Part shown: positions 37,621-47,254 of the stretch, piece after piece
Layout of the letters: the number at the start of each line of letters is the position of its first letter
Position numbering within the stretch: the stretch's first letter is position 1
NCBI RefSeq assembly: GCF_040024445.1
Contig: NZ_CP157276.1
Span: 5,270,001-5,334,000, forward strand
Source: Prescottella soli
GTDB lineage: Bacteria; Actinomycetota; Actinomycetes; Mycobacteriales; Mycobacteriaceae
DNA: 64,000 bases
Direction of reading: 5' to 3'
Notes under the pieces: generated by a model
The model's input: only the letters and a program-made list of their open reading frames with translations
What the model was told of the DNA's origin: nothing
Database searches by the model: none
Translations under genes and position numbers: made by a program

Positions 37621-38444
37621 CGGTCGACGGTCGGGGTCGATCGCGCGGCGGACGTCCGGACGCCCGCCGTGAGCGGCGCGGCGGCACCCGCACGAGTACC
37701 CGCGAGCGTTCCGCGCCGACGGAGCGTGCGAGCGGCGACGGCCGTCCCGGTCGCGGTTCGGCGGACCGCGAGCGAGCGCGCTCGTTGCGTCGCAAGGTCT
37801 TCCTGATCGTCGTCGCGTCTGTGACGGTTCTCGCCGCGTTGTTCGCGACACTGTGGTTCAGTCCGCTGATGTCGGTCCGTCAGATCGAGTTCGTGGGTGA
37901 CGGGGTGGTCACCGAGGAAGAAGCGCTGGCGGCCCTCGACATCGCCGAGGGCACGCCGCTGCTGCAGGTCGACACCGGGGCGGCCGCACAGCGGGTCGCC
38001 GAGATCCGGCGCGTGGCCGAGGCGCGCGTGCAGCGGGAGTATCCGTCGACGGTGAAGCTCACGGTCGTCGAGCGGATTCCCGTGGTGTTCTTCGATTCCC
38101 CGGACGGACAGCATCTGGTGGACGCCACCGGCGTCGACTACGCCGTCGAGCCACCGCCGTTCGGTGTGCCGAGGCTGGTCACCCCCACCCCGAGCCACGA
38201 CGACCATGCGACGCAGGCGGCGTTGCAGGTATTCGAGGCGCTTCCGGAATCGATTCGAGTGCAGGTGTCCGAGGTTGCGGCACCGACGATTTCGAGTGTT
38301 TCGGTTACGCTTGTGGACGGCCGTGTCGTGGTGTGGGGCGGCGTCGACGGTTCCGAGAGGAAGTCGGCGGTCGTCTCCGTGCTGCTGACACAGCCCGGCC
38401 GGATCTTCGATGTGTCGAGTCCCGAGTTGCCCACAGTAAAGTGA
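37617..38444 (+). CDS. ftsQ: Division protein FtsQ
   Basis: A 275-residue bitopic division protein. A basic Arg/Gly-rich cytoplasmic region of about 60 residues precedes one membrane helix ([21 protein letters not shown]). It is followed by a POTRA domain beginning [18 protein letters not shown] and a beta domain with VERIPVVFF and [10 protein letters not shown]. It links FtsL and FtsB-type partners to the FtsWI synthase. GTG 37617 overlaps the murC stop. It is the last gene of the tightly coupled run; ftsZ follows after 220 bases with its own leader. Confidence 0.94.
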   Translation: MTVDGRGRSRGGRPDARRERRGGTRTSTRERSAPTERASGDGRPGRGSADRERARSLRRKVFLIVVASVTVLAALFATLWFSPLMSVRQIEFVGDGVVTEEEALAALDIAEGTPLLQVDTGAAAQRVAEIRRVAEARVQREYPSTVKLTVVERIPVVFFDSPDGQHLVDATGVDYAVEPPPFGVPRLVTPTPSHDDHATQAALQVFEALPESIRVQVSEVAAPTISSVSVTLVDGRVVVWGGVDGSERKSAVVSVLLTQPGRIFDVSSPELPTVK

Positions 38445-38571
38445 TGGGCGACGCGAAGGCTCGCACCGATACCGGTTCGGGGGCTTCGTGCCCGCAAAAA
38501 CTTGGCGCGTGTCGGCGCGCCTGCTGGCGGAACGCTCCGGCACTGCATAGCGTTTCGCACCAATGGACTAC

Positions 38572-38606
38572 TTGACATAACCTTGACCCTGTGGTTGAGG
38601 TTGAGG
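38572..38606 (+). promoter_or_regulatory. Candidate ftsZ promoter/operator with TTGAGG repeats
   Basis: In the 220-base ftsQ-ftsZ gap, TTGACA (38572-38577) resembles a -35 hexamer. An imperfect inverted repeat overlaps it downstream: AACCTTGACC (38579-38588) and GGTTGAGGTT (38593-38602), 8 of 10 matching. GGTTGAGGTTGAGGGTT also forms a short direct repeat. No matching -10 is clear, so the promoter call is tentative. Confidence 0.4.
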
Positions 38607-38664
38607 GTTTTCCGACACTGACCCCAGAACGAGCGCGAAACCCACTCACGGAAGGCGAGAGCCC

Positions 38665-39894
38665 ATGACGCCCCCGCACAACTACCTCGCCGTCATCAAG
38701 GTCGTCGGTATCGGCGGCGGCGGCGTCAACGCGGTCAACCGCATGATCGAGCAGGGACTCAAGGGAGTCGAGTTCATCGCGGTCAACACCGACGCGCAGG
38801 CGCTGCTGATGTCCGACGCCGACGTCAAGCTCGACGTCGGACGTGAACTCACCCGTGGCCTCGGCGCCGGCGCCGACCCCGAGGTGGGGCGCAAGGCCGC
38901 CGAGGACCACAAGGACGAGATCGAAGAGGTCCTCAAGGGCGCCGACATGGTGTTCGTCACCGCCGGCGAGGGCGGCGGCACCGGAACCGGCGGTGCGCCG
39001 GTCGTCGCGAGCATTGCGCGCAAGCTCGGTGCCCTCACCATCGGCGTCGTCACCCGCCCGTTCTCCTTCGAGGGCAAGCGTCGCGGCAGTCAGGCCGAGG
39101 CCGGCATCGCCGCGCTGCGCGAGTCCTGCGACACCCTGATCGTGATCCCCAACGACCGCCTGCTCCAGCTCGGTGACGCGGCCGTCAGCCTGATGGACGC
39201 GTTCCGCAGCGCCGACGAGGTGCTCCTCAACGGTGTCCAGGGCATCACCGACCTGATCACCACGCCGGGCCTGATCAACGTCGACTTCGCGGACGTCAAG
39301 AGCGTCATGTCCGGCGCGGGCAGCGCCTTGATGGGCATCGGCTCCGCGCGGGGCGAGGGCCGGTCGATCAAGGCCGCCGAGACGGCGATCAACTCACCGC
39401 TGCTCGAGGCGTCGATGGAGGGCGCCCGCGGGGTGCTGCTGTCGATCGCCGGTGGCTCGGATCTGGGTCTGTTCGAGATCAACGAGGCGGCGTCGCTGGT
39501 CCAGGAGGCCGCGCACATCGACGCCAACATCATCTTCGGAACCGTCATCGACGACTCGCTCGGCGACGAGGTTCGTGTGACAGTCATCGCGGCCGGCTTC
39601 GACGGCGGTGCACCGGTCAAGCGTCCACTGGAAGTCCAGTCCGCGATCGGCCGCGGCAACATCGGTGCCGGGCGCGCCGGTGAGGTCGGGCAGTCCGAGC
39701 GTCCTGCGGCGCCTGCCGCGGCCGCTCCCGCCGAGCCGGCGCCGGCCGCCCCCGCGGCTCCTCGCGAGCCGGTCGGGGCGCCCACCGGGTCGAGCCTGCC
39801 GCCGCTGGGGAGCCCCGCGCCCCGTGTCGTGCCGGTCAGCAACGAGGAAGGCGAAGACGACGACGTCGATGTTCCTTCCTTCATGCGCCGTTGA
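38665..39894 (+). CDS. ftsZ: Tubulin-like division GTPase FtsZ
   Basis: Polymerises into the Z-ring at midcell. The 409-residue protein has [17 protein letters not shown], the tubulin signature [34 protein letters not shown] with the T7 loop following in the activation domain, a ~55-residue Ala/Pro-rich linker, and the conserved C-terminal peptide [11 protein letters not shown] that binds SepF and FtsW. The ATG follows GGAAGGCGAG. Its stop TGA overlaps a TTG that may start pgeF. Confidence 0.97.
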   Translation: MTPPHNYLAVIKVVGIGGGGVNAVNRMIEQGLKGVEFIAVNTDAQALLMSDADVKLDVGRELTRGLGAGADPEVGRKAAEDHKDEIEEVLKGADMVFVTAGEGGGTGTGGAPVVASIARKLGALTIGVVTRPFSFEGKRRGSQAEAGIAALRESCDTLIVIPNDRLLQLGDAAVSLMDAFRSADEVLLNGVQGITDLITTPGLINVDFADVKSVMSGAGSALMGIGSARGEGRSIKAAETAINSPLLEASMEGARGVLLSIAGGSDLGLFEINEAASLVQEAAHIDANIIFGTVIDDSLGDEVRVTVIAAGFDGGAPVKRPLEVQSAIGRGNIGAGRAGEVGQSERPAAPAAAAPAEPAPAAPAAPREPVGAPTGSSLPPLGSPAPRVVPVSNEEGEDDDVDVPSFMRR

Positions 39895-40631
39895 GCGGGG
39901 TCTCCGTGACGGGTGTCCGGGTCCGGCGGGTCGTCACGACCCGTGCCGGTGGTGTGTCCGCGGCGCCGTACGAGTCGTTCAACCTCGGTGACCACGTCGG
40001 TGACGATCCGGCGGCCGTCGAGGCCAATCGTCGCCGTCTCGCCGACGGGATCGGGCTGCCGTTCGAGCGGCTGGTGTGGATGGAGCAGATCCACAGCCGC
40101 AACGTGACGGTGGTCGACGGTCCGGTCGACGGTCCGGTGCCGGCGACGGACGCCCTGGTGACCAAGGAGCCCGGTCTCGCGCTCGTGACGTTGAGCGCCG
40201 ACTGCGTGCCGATCCTGCTCTCCGACGACGAGGCGGGCGTGATCGCGGCGGTGCACGCCGGCCGGATCGGCGCCCGGATCGGCATCGTGCCCAAGGTGAT
40301 CGGCGCGATGATCGAGCAGGGCGCCCGGCCCGAGCGGATCGGTGCCTTCCTGGGCCCGGCCGCGAGTGGCCGCCAGTACGAGGTGCCGGCCGCGATGCAG
40401 GCCGACGTCGAGAAGTTCCTGCCCGGCAGCGCGACGCGCACCGCCAAGGGCACGCCCGGACTGGATCTGCGTGCGGGACTGCGTCGGCAGTTGCTCGCGG
40501 CGGGGATCTCCAGCGTCGCGGAGGATCCGCGGTGCACGATCGAGGACCCGACGCTGTTCAGTCACCGTCGAGGAGCCCCCACCGGCCGGTTGGCTGCCGT
40601 GATCTGGATGGATCCGTCCGGAGACGAGTGA
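39891..40631 (+). CDS. pgeF: PgeF/YfiH peptidoglycan editing or multicopper purine phosphorylase-like protein
   Basis: A 246-residue protein of the YlmD/YfiH (DUF152) family. Zinc-site motifs are visible: [22 protein letters not shown], and [14 protein letters not shown], with [14 protein letters not shown] and [17 protein letters not shown]. Members act on purine nucleosides and, in E. coli, prevent misincorporation of L-Ser into UDP-MurNAc. Its place directly after ftsZ is conserved (Rv2149c). TTG 39891 overlaps the ftsZ stop by four bases; GTG 39906 is an equally plausible start. Confidence 0.88.
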   Translation: MSGVSVTGVRVRRVVTTRAGGVSAAPYESFNLGDHVGDDPAAVEANRRRLADGIGLPFERLVWMEQIHSRNVTVVDGPVDGPVPATDALVTKEPGLALVTLSADCVPILLSDDEAGVIAAVHAGRIGARIGIVPKVIGAMIEQGARPERIGAFLGPAASGRQYEVPAAMQADVEKFLPGSATRTAKGTPGLDLRAGLRRQLLAAGISSVAEDPRCTIEDPTLFSHRRGAPTGRLAAVIWMDPSGDE

Positions 40632-40657
40632 CGGGATCGACGTGGACGAGGGCACCG

Positions 40658-41386
40658 ATGAGTAGGCACGAAGAGATCGCGTCGGCGCTGACGGAGGTGC
40701 GCGCCAGGCTCGAGGCCGCCTGCCTCGCTGCCGGCCGCGACCCGGCCGACGTGATGCTGCTGCCGGTGACGAAGTTCTTCCCGGCATCGGACGTCGGGAT
40801 CCTCTACGACCTCGGCTGCCGGGAGTTCGGCGAGTCGCGCGAGCCGGAGGCCGGCGACAAGATCGCCGAGTTCCGGTCGGCACCGGAGGCGATGGATCCG
40901 GTTCGCTGGCACATGATCGGTCGACTGCAGCGGAACAAGGCCCGCTCGGTCGCCCGGTGGGCAGACACGGTCCATTCGCTCGACAGTGGCCGACTGGCCG
41001 ACGCGCTCGACACCGCGGTGGGCGCCGCGCGGGACGAGGGCGCGCGCTCGGGCCCGCTCCGCGCCCTGATCCAGGTGAGTCTGGATGCCGATCCGGCCCG
41101 CGGGGGTGTTCCGGTAACGGAGCTGGCCCCTCTCGCCGATCACATGGCGGGTTCGTCGAATCTGACCCTCGGTGGACTGATGGCGGTGCCGCCGCTCGGG
41201 TCCGATCCGGACGAGGCGTTCGAACGTCTCCAGGCCGCGCACGCCGACCTGCTGGTTTCCCATCCGGAGGCAACCGTGTTGTCGGCCGGAATGACGGGAG
41301 ACCTGGAGGCGGCGGTCCGGCACGGGTCGACGTGTGTGCGTGTCGGAACTGCGATCCTCGGCCGCCGCCCGATAGTCTCGGAATAA
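40658..41386 (+). CDS. PLP homeostasis protein, YggS/PLPBP family
   Basis: A 242-residue TIM-barrel PLP-binding protein without known catalytic activity, involved in vitamin B6 balance. The PLP lysine is Lys39 in LLPVTKFFP. Other motifs are [42 protein letters not shown] and the phosphate-binding end [14 protein letters not shown][14 protein letters not shown]. ATG 40658 follows GAGG at six-base spacing; GTG 40628 would overlap the pgeF stop by four bases and is an alternative. The Rv2148c position between pgeF and sepF is conserved. Confidence 0.9.
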   Translation: MSRHEEIASALTEVRARLEAACLAAGRDPADVMLLPVTKFFPASDVGILYDLGCREFGESREPEAGDKIAEFRSAPEAMDPVRWHMIGRLQRNKARSVARWADTVHSLDSGRLADALDTAVGAARDEGARSGPLRALIQVSLDADPARGGVPVTELAPLADHMAGSSNLTLGGLMAVPPLGSDPDEAFERLQAAHADLLVSHPEATVLSAGMTGDLEAAVRHGSTCVRVGTAILGRRPIVSE

Positions 41387-41504
41387 TCACCAGTCACACC
41401 ATGAACACCAGCCACACAAAGATCGTCAGTCCATCCGCCAAGATCTCTGCGGTCGACCGCAGGTTCCATCAGTACCCGTCCGCCGCGCCCAGGAAGGTCG
41501 ATCA

Positions 41505-42110
41505 ATGAGCACTCTGCACAAGTTCAAGGCTTACTTCGGCATGGTTCCCCTCGAAGACTTCGAGGATGACTACATCGACGAGCCCGGGCCGGCTCGCCGT
41601 GAGTACGCCGAGCCCGGATACCCGTCGAGCCGTCGTGACGAGGTCGAGGACGACTTCGACCGCTACGAGCCGGCGCCGCGCCAGTCCGCGCGGGTCGAGC
41701 CGCTGCCGGCGCGCCCGTCCCGTCCGGCGCCGAGTGCGGGTGCGCGCGGCGCAACCCGGGGTGCACTGGCCGTCGACGCCCGGATGGACCGGCTCGAGAG
41801 CCGTCGTTCGGTGGTGGACGAGGGCGGTCCGCTGTCGAAGATCACGACGCTGCGCCCGCGCGACTACGGCGAGGCCCGCACCATCGGCGAGCGGTTCCGT
41901 GACGGCACGCCGGTGATCATGGATCTGGTCGAGATGAGCAACGCCGACGCCAAGCGGCTCGTGGACTTCGCGGCCGGGCTCGCGTTCGCGCTCCGCGGCT
42001 CCTTCGACAAGGTCGCGACCAAGGTGTTCCTGCTCTCGCCGGCCGACATCGACGTGTCCGCGGAAGAGCGTCGCCGGATCGCCGAGACCGGCTTCTACAA
42101 CCAGAAGTAA
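41505..42110 (+). CDS. sepF: Cell division protein SepF
   Basis: A 201-residue cytoplasmic Z-ring membrane anchor. It has an N-terminal amphipathic helix ([17 protein letters not shown]) for membrane binding, a disordered acidic/Arg linker, and a C-terminal SepF domain (about residues 105-195) with the conserved [32 protein letters not shown] and [22 protein letters not shown]. The last block forms the dimer interface that binds the FtsZ C-terminal peptide. A good GGAAGG site precedes ATG 41505. The 118-base gap upstream may hold a promoter. Confidence 0.94.
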   Translation: MSTLHKFKAYFGMVPLEDFEDDYIDEPGPARREYAEPGYPSSRRDEVEDDFDRYEPAPRQSARVEPLPARPSRPAPSAGARGATRGALAVDARMDRLESRRSVVDEGGPLSKITTLRPRDYGEARTIGERFRDGTPVIMDLVEMSNADAKRLVDFAAGLAFALRGSFDKVATKVFLLSPADIDVSAEERRRIAETGFYNQK

Positions 42111-42131
42111 CCGTTGCGACCGAGAATCTTG

Positions 42132-42148
42132 TCACACCTCGCGTGTGA
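42132..42148. promoter_or_regulatory. Inverted repeat in the sepF-yggT gap
   Basis: TCACAC (42132-42137) and GTGTGA (42143-42148) flank five bases, with a further TGTGACG just downstream. It may be an operator or a weak hairpin in the 104-base gap before yggT. It is not in the arrangement of a CRP/GlxR site, whose half-sites run TGTGA then TCACA. Confidence 0.3.
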
Positions 42149-42214
42149 TGTGACGCGTGCCTCGGCTCGTCGAATGGTTTTGATCGACCGGTTGTCGTCA
42201 GGCAGAGTGAAGGT

Positions 42215-42517
42215 GTGGCCGTGTTCTCGGTGATCTACGTGATCCTGTTCATCTTCTGGTTGTTGCTCATCGGACGGATCATCGTCGAGTTCATCCGGGT
42301 ATTCGCAAGGGACTGGCACCCGACGGGATTCGTCGTGGTCGTGCTGGAGGTGATCTTCACGGTCACCGACCCGCCGGTGAAGCTTCTTCGTCGGCTCATC
42401 CCGCCGATCTCGCTCGGCGGGGTCAGGCTCGATTTGTCGATCATGGTGCTGCTTTTCCTGCTGTTCATCCTCATGCAGGTCGTGTCAGGACTGGCGTCAC
42501 CTTCGGGGTTGGTGTGA
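42215..42517 (+). CDS. YggT family membrane protein
   Basis: A 100-residue protein with two membrane helices (FSVIYVILFIFWLLLIGRIIVEF and LSIMVLLFLLFILMQVVSG). Between them is the YggT signature TDPPVKLLRRLIPPISLGGVRLD. This family sits between sepF and divIVA in many Gram-positives (Rv2146c) and is thought to help division or osmotic resistance, without a known mechanism. GTG 42215 follows a GTGAAGG site. Confidence 0.9.
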   Translation: MAVFSVIYVILFIFWLLLIGRIIVEFIRVFARDWHPTGFVVVVLEVIFTVTDPPVKLLRRLIPPISLGGVRLDLSIMVLLFLLFILMQVVSGLASPSGLV

Positions 42518-42631
42518 CAGAATGACCCGCAGTTACAGTGTGACGAGTAACGAAATGGTTAACGAGTACGCGCAACGCGCTAGAACTGAATGCGTGCTAG
42601 ACCGCCAAATGATGTGTGAAGGGATCCTTCC

Positions 42632-43465
42632 ATGCCGCTGACTCCAGCTGATGTGCACAACGTCGCGTTCAGCAAGCCCCCGATCGGGAAGCGTGGCTAC
42701 AACGAGGATGAGGTCGATGCCTTCCTCGATCTCGTCGAGCAGGAGCTGACGCGGCTCATCGAGGAGAACGCTGATCTCCGTCAGCGCGTTGGCGAGCTCG
42801 ATCAGGAGCTTGCCGAGGCCAAGAAGGCTCCGCGTCCTGCCGCTGCCGCTGCCGCGGCGCCGCCGGCACCCGCGCCGAAGCCGGAGCCGGTTCGTGTCGT
42901 CGAGCAGCCCAAGCCGGAACCGGTGCCTGCCGCGGCGCCGCGTCCGTCGGAGGACGCCAACATGCAGGCCGCCAAGGTCCTGGGTCTCGCGCAGGAGATG
43001 GCGGACCGCCTGACCGGCGACGCCAAGGTCGAGGCAGAGCAGCTGCTCGGCGATGCCCGCACCAACTCGGAGCGTCTGGTCACCGACGCCCGCACCAAGT
43101 CGGAAACGATGGTGGCGGACGCCAAGCAGAAGTCCGATTCGCTCCTCTCGGATGCGCAGACCCGCTCGGAGAGCCAGCTGCGCCAGGCCAAGGAGAAGGC
43201 CGACGCGCTGCAGGCGGACGCCGAGAAGAAGCACACCGAGATCATGGCGACGATCAACCAGCAGCGCTCCGTCCTGGAGGGCCGCATCGAGCAGCTGAAG
43301 ACGTTCGAGCGCGAGTACCGTGTGCGGCTCAAGTCGTACCTGGAGTCGCAGCTCGAGGAGCTGGAGCAGCGCGGCTCGGCGGTGCCGGTCGACGGTGGCC
43401 AGGACGCCTTCGGGCAGTCTGGTTCGCAGTCGGGCTTCAGCCAGTTCGCCAAGGGAAACAACTGA
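42632..43465 (+). CDS. wag31: Polar growth scaffold Wag31 (DivIVA)
   Basis: A 277-residue coiled-coil scaffold that marks poles and directs apical growth and cell-wall synthesis. The N-terminal DivIVA domain ([20 protein letters not shown], then [15 protein letters not shown]) binds curved membrane. A Pro/Ala/Glu-rich linker (about residues 65-105) follows, then a long coiled coil with repeated DARTxSE-type heptads (about 115-250). The mycobacterial PknA/B phosphosite lies in the linker; an equivalent threonine is not evident here. A 114-base gap upstream contains GTTAC/GTAAC arms (42532-42536, 42547-42551) and probably its promoter. Confidence 0.95.
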   Translation: MPLTPADVHNVAFSKPPIGKRGYNEDEVDAFLDLVEQELTRLIEENADLRQRVGELDQELAEAKKAPRPAAAAAAAPPAPAPKPEPVRVVEQPKPEPVPAAAPRPSEDANMQAAKVLGLAQEMADRLTGDAKVEAEQLLGDARTNSERLVTDARTKSETMVADAKQKSDSLLSDAQTRSESQLRQAKEKADALQADAEKKHTEIMATINQQRSVLEGRIEQLKTFEREYRVRLKSYLESQLEELEQRGSAVPVDGGQDAFGQSGSQSGFSQFAKGNN

Positions 43466-43505
43466 CCGAGCCGACGCCGGCCGGCTCTCGAGCAGAGGGT
43501 GAATC

Positions 43506-43784
43506 GTGCTGGTCATGACGCTGGTCCTCGCGGCAGTGGGGTTTACGCTGCTGGTGATCGCCCTGATGACGGGTTCCGTGGTCTGGGCGTGGGGATGCAT
43601 CGCGATCTGTGTCGCGGGTGCCGTCCTCCTGCTCGTCAGTGCGTTGGCGAGCAGGAAGGCGGCACCTGTCGCGGATTCGACCGGTGCGGCACCGGAGCGG
43701 GAGACCGGGAATCGGTCGTTCGGCAATGGCCGCGACGTCGAGTCGGATTCGGGCGATTCCGGGTGGAACTCGTCTCAGGGCTAG
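43506..43784 (+). CDS. Small membrane protein (Rv2144c-like)
   Basis: A 92-residue protein with two hydrophobic helices (MTLVLAAVGFTLLVIALM and AWGCIAICVAGAVLLLVSAL) and a polar, acidic tail. It follows wag31 by 40 bases, as Rv2144c does in M. tuberculosis. GTG 43506 has GAGGGTG upstream. Function is unknown. It is the last gene before the ileS T-box leader. Confidence 0.8.
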   Translation: MLVMTLVLAAVGFTLLVIALMTGSVVWAWGCIAICVAGAVLLLVSALASRKAAPVADSTGAAPERETGNRSFGNGRDVESDSGDSGWNSSQG

Positions 43785-43794
43785 ACTGAAGCGC

Positions 43795-44033
43795 ACACAT
43801 GGCGTCGATCCGGCCATCACCGGGGAGCCTTCGGAAGAACGGTCGACGATGCGCATCGCAACGCGCGATGGGCATCCGACTCACTAGACCCGAACGGGTG
43901 GGCCCGTCACAGCCTTGATCGAGTGGCTCGTCTCGCATACGCGACGGCGGGCAAGCGGGGTGGTACCGCGGCCGCGGCGCACAGGGCGTCGTCGTCGTCC
44001 CCGTGCCGGCAGATGGGCACGAGGAGCCACGCG
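43795..44033 (+). promoter_or_regulatory. T-box riboswitch of ileS (translational type)
   Basis: The T-box core TGGTACCGCG is at 43961-43970. An ultrashort Stem I is formed by ATGGC (43799-43803) and GCCAT (43813-43817), with the isoleucine specifier ATC (43808-43810) in the loop. A conserved CCGGGGAGCCTTCGGAAG-type stretch follows. The sequestrator hairpin pairs CGTGCC (44002-44007) with GGCACG (44016-44021) and continues TCC (43998-44000) with GGA (44023-44025), covering the Shine-Dalgarno GAGGAG (44021-44026). Uncharged tRNA-Ile should free the site. This architecture is known for actinobacterial ileS leaders. Confidence 0.9.
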
Positions 44034-47000
44034 GTGACAAGTAACGAATCCACCTCTCCCCAGACGAACGACGGGTACCCCCGCGTCGATCTCGTCGGCG
44101 GTCGCGCAACCGGCGCCGTCTCCTTCCCGGACCTCGAGCAGAAGGTGCTCGCGGCGTGGGAGGCGGACGACACCTTCCGCGCCAGCATCGCGAACCGCGA
44201 GGGATCCGAGGAGTTCGTCTTCTACGACGGCCCGCCGTTCGCGAACGGCCTGCCGCACTACGGCCATCTGCTCACCGGCTACGTCAAGGACCTGGTGCCG
44301 CGCTTCCAGACGATGCGTGGCAAGAAGGTCGACCGCCGGTTCGGCTGGGACTGCCACGGCCTGCCCGCCGAGCTCGAGGCGGAGAAGCAGCTCGGCATCA
44401 AGGACAAGTCGCAGATCGACGCGATGGGTCTCGCGGAGTTCAACGCGTACTGCAAGCAGTCCGTGCTGCGCTACACCGACGAGTGGCGCGACTACGTGAC
44501 CCGTCAGGCCCGCTGGGTCGACTTCGACAACGACTACAAGACCCTGGATCTGGACTTCATGGAGTCCGTGATGTGGGCGTTCAAGGAGCTCTACGACAAG
44601 GGCCTGATCTACCAGGGCTTCCGCGTGCTGCCGTACAGCTGGTACGAGCAGACGCCGCTGTCGAACCAGGAGACCCGCCTCGACGACGCCTACAAGATGC
44701 GCCAGGACCCGGCCGTCACGGTCGACATGGTCCTGCAGGCACCTGGCAGTGACCTCGACGGCGCGAATGCGCTGATCTGGACCACGACGCCGTGGACGCT
44801 GCCCTCCAACCTGGCGATCGCCGTCCACCCGGACGTCGACTACGTGCAGGTGCGCGGCGCCGACGACAAGCGCTACGTGCTGGCCGCGGCCCGCGTCGGG
44901 CACTACGCGCGCGAGCTGGGCGAGGCGCCGGAGGTGCTGGGCGAGTACAAGGGCGCCGACCTGGTCGGCCTGTCGTACCTGCCGCCGTTCGACTTCTTCC
45001 ACGGCCCCGGCAAGGGACACGAGGAAGCGCATCGCGTGCTCTCCGCCGACTACGTCACCACCGACTCCGGTACCGGTGTCGTCCACCTCGCGCCGGCCTT
45101 CGGTGAGGAGGACATGGAGTGCGCGACGGCGAACGGCATCGAGATCGTGCAGCCGCTGGACCCGGGCGGCAAGTTCACCTCGATGGTCCCGCCGTACGAG
45201 GGCCTGCAGGTGTTCGACGCGAACCCGGTCATCATCAAGGACCTCAAGGCGGCCGGAAAGCTGCTGCGTCACGAGACGATCGAGCACTCGTACCCGCACA
45301 GCTGGCGCTCCGGCCAGCCGCTGATCTACATGGCGGTGCCGTCGTGGTTCGTCGCCGTCACCAAGTTCCGTGACCGCATGGTCGAGCTCAACCAGGAGAT
45401 CACCTGGGTGCCGGAGCACATCAAGGACGGCCAGTTCGGCAAGTGGCTCGAGGGTGCCCGCGACTGGAACATCAGCCGAAACCGCTACTGGGGCAGCCCG
45501 ATCCCGGTGTGGGTGTCGGACGATCCGTCGTACCCGCGGGTCGACGTCTACGGCTCGCTGGATCAGCTCGAGGCGGACTTCGGTGTGCGCCCGACGGACC
45601 TGCACCGCCCGATGATCGACGAGCTGGTCCGCCCCAACCCGGACGACCCGACCGGCAAGTCGATGATGCGCCGCGTCCCCGAGGTGCTGGACTGCTGGTT
45701 CGAGTCCGGCTCGATGCCGTACGCGCAGGTGCACTACCCGTTCGAGAACCGGGACTGGTTCGACTCGCACTACCCCGGCGACTTCATCGTCGAGTACAAC
45801 GGCCAGACCCGCGGCTGGTTCTACACGCTGCACGTGCTGGCGACCGCGCTGTTCGACCGGCCCGCGTTCAAATGCGTTGCGGCGCACGGCATCGTGCTCG
45901 GCGACGACGGCCTCAAGATGAGCAAGTCGAAGGGCAACTACCCGGACGTCAAGGAGGTGTTCGACCGCGACGGCTCGGACGCCATGAGGTGGTTCCTGAT
46001 GTCGTCGCCGATCCTGCGGGGCGGCAACCTGGTCGTCACCGAGCAGGGCATCCGTGAGGGCGTCCGGCAGGCGCTGCTGCCGATGTGGAACGCGTGGAGC
46101 TTCCTGCAGCTGTACGCGTCCAAGCCGGGGCAGTGGCGGACCGACTCGCCGAACGTGCTCGACCAGTACATCCTGGCGAAGCTGGCGGCCACCCGGGACG
46201 CGATCACCGACGCGCTCGAGGTCACCGACATCGCGGGGGCGTGCGACGAGCTGCGCACCTTCTGCGACGCGCTCACCAACTGGTACGTGCGCCGCTCGCG
46301 CAACCGGTTCTGGGACGAGGACCGCGACGCGATCGACACGCTGCACACGGTGCTCGAGGTGGTCACCCGCCTCGCGGCGCCGCTGCTGCCGATGGCGTCC
46401 GAGGTGATCTGGCGCGGGCTGACCGGTGGTCGTTCGGTGCATCTGGCCGACTGGCCGTCCGAGACCGAGCTGCCGGCCGATCCGGAACTGGTCGCCGCGA
46501 TGGACGACGTGCGCAGCGTGTGCTCGACGGTGCTGAGCCTGCGCAAGGCGCAGAACCTGCGGGTGCGGCTGCCGCTGCCCGAGGTCACCGTCGCGTCGCC
46601 GGATGCGGAGAAGATGCGCCCGTATGTCGGCCTGATCGCGGACGAGGTGAACGTCAAGAAGGTCGATCTCACCGACGACGTCGACGTGCACGGCCGGTTC
46701 GAGCTCGTCGTCAATGCCCGTGCTGCCGGTCCGCGCCTGGGCAAGGACGTCCAGACCGTCATCAAGGCGGTCAAGGCCGGCGACTGGACCGAGACGGACG
46801 GTGTGGTGTCGGCGGCGGGCATCGAACTGCTGCCCGAGGAGTACACGCAGCGCCTCGTCGCGGCCGAGCCCGAGTCGACGGCGGCGCTGCCGGACGGTGC
46901 GGGTCTCGTCGTGCTGGACTCGCAGGTCACCGAGGAGCTCGAGGCCGAGGGGTGGGCCAAGGACCGGATCCGCGAGTTGCAGGATGCGCGCCGGAACGCG

Positions 47001-47189
47001 GGACTCGATGTCTCCGACCGCATCTCGGTCACGCTGCAGGTACCGACCGAGCGCCTCGAGTGGGCGACGCGCCACCGGGACCTGATCGCGGGTGAGGTCC
47101 TCGCGACGACGCTCGAGATCGGCGAGGTCAGCGGTGACGCCGTGGTCGAGCTCGGCGAGGGCGTGCGCGTCGTGATCGTCAAGGCCTGA
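44034..47189 (+). CDS. ileS: Isoleucyl-tRNA synthetase, eukaryotic-like type
   Basis: Charges tRNA-Ile and edits valine. The 1051-residue class I synthetase has the HIGH motif as HYGH (75-78) in [12 protein letters not shown], the WDCHGLP block, a CP1 editing domain, and KMSKS (628-632). A long C-terminal anticodon-binding region follows. Length and motif variants match the large eukaryotic-like IleRS of mycobacteria. The frame is open to 43923, but that extension runs through the T-box; GTG 44034, seven bases after GAGGAG, is the true start. A terminator follows at 47206. Confidence 0.95.
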   Translation: MTSNESTSPQTNDGYPRVDLVGGRATGAVSFPDLEQKVLAAWEADDTFRASIANREGSEEFVFYDGPPFANGLPHYGHLLTGYVKDLVPRFQTMRGKKVDRRFGWDCHGLPAELEAEKQLGIKDKSQIDAMGLAEFNAYCKQSVLRYTDEWRDYVTRQARWVDFDNDYKTLDLDFMESVMWAFKELYDKGLIYQGFRVLPYSWYEQTPLSNQETRLDDAYKMRQDPAVTVDMVLQAPGSDLDGANALIWTTTPWTLPSNLAIAVHPDVDYVQVRGADDKRYVLAAARVGHYARELGEAPEVLGEYKGADLVGLSYLPPFDFFHGPGKGHEEAHRVLSADYVTTDSGTGVVHLAPAFGEEDMECATANGIEIVQPLDPGGKFTSMVPPYEGLQVFDANPVIIKDLKAAGKLLRHETIEHSYPHSWRSGQPLIYMAVPSWFVAVTKFRDRMVELNQEITWVPEHIKDGQFGKWLEGARDWNISRNRYWGSPIPVWVSDDPSYPRVDVYGSLDQLEADFGVRPTDLHRPMIDELVRPNPDDPTGKSMMRRVPEVLDCWFESGSMPYAQVHYPFENRDWFDSHYPGDFIVEYNGQTRGWFYTLHVLATALFDRPAFKCVAAHGIVLGDDGLKMSKSKGNYPDVKEVFDRDGSDAMRWFLMSSPILRGGNLVVTEQGIREGVRQALLPMWNAWSFLQLYASKPGQWRTDSPNVLDQYILAKLAATRDAITDALEVTDIAGACDELRTFCDALTNWYVRRSRNRFWDEDRDAIDTLHTVLEVVTRLAAPLLPMASEVIWRGLTGGRSVHLADWPSETELPADPELVAAMDDVRSVCSTVLSLRKAQNLRVRLPLPEVTVASPDAEKMRPYVGLIADEVNVKKVDLTDDVDVHGRFELVVNARAAGPRLGKDVQTVIKAVKAGDWTETDGVVSAAGIELLPEEYTQRLVAAEPESTAALPDGAGLVVLDSQVTEELEAEGWAKDRIRELQDARRNAGLDVSDRISVTLQVPTERLEWATRHRDLIAGEVLATTLEIGEVSGDAVVELGEGVRVVIVKA

Positions 47190-47205
47190 TGGACCGGTAG
47201 CGCTT

Positions 47206-47247
47206 CGGGCGGACGACGGGACTTCCTGTCGTCCGCCCGGCGTAGTT
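47206..47247 (+). terminator. Intrinsic terminator after ileS
   Basis: Perfect 12-bp stem, CGGGCGGACGAC (47206-47217) and GTCGTCCGCCCG (47228-47239), with a 10-base loop. The downstream GCGTAGTTTTC provides a short T-run. The dinB start lies 15 bases beyond the stem. Confidence 0.82.
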
Positions 47248-47254
47248 TTCAGGC

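Noticed and set aside
42132-42148. CRP/GlxR site before yggT
   Set aside because: The half-sites are in the opposite order (TCACAC then GTGTGA) to the TGTGA-N6-TCACA consensus; kept only as a plain inverted repeat.
43923-44033. N-terminal extension of ileS
   Set aside because: It would translate the T-box and the sequestrator hairpin; the GTG at 44034 has GAGGAG at proper spacing.
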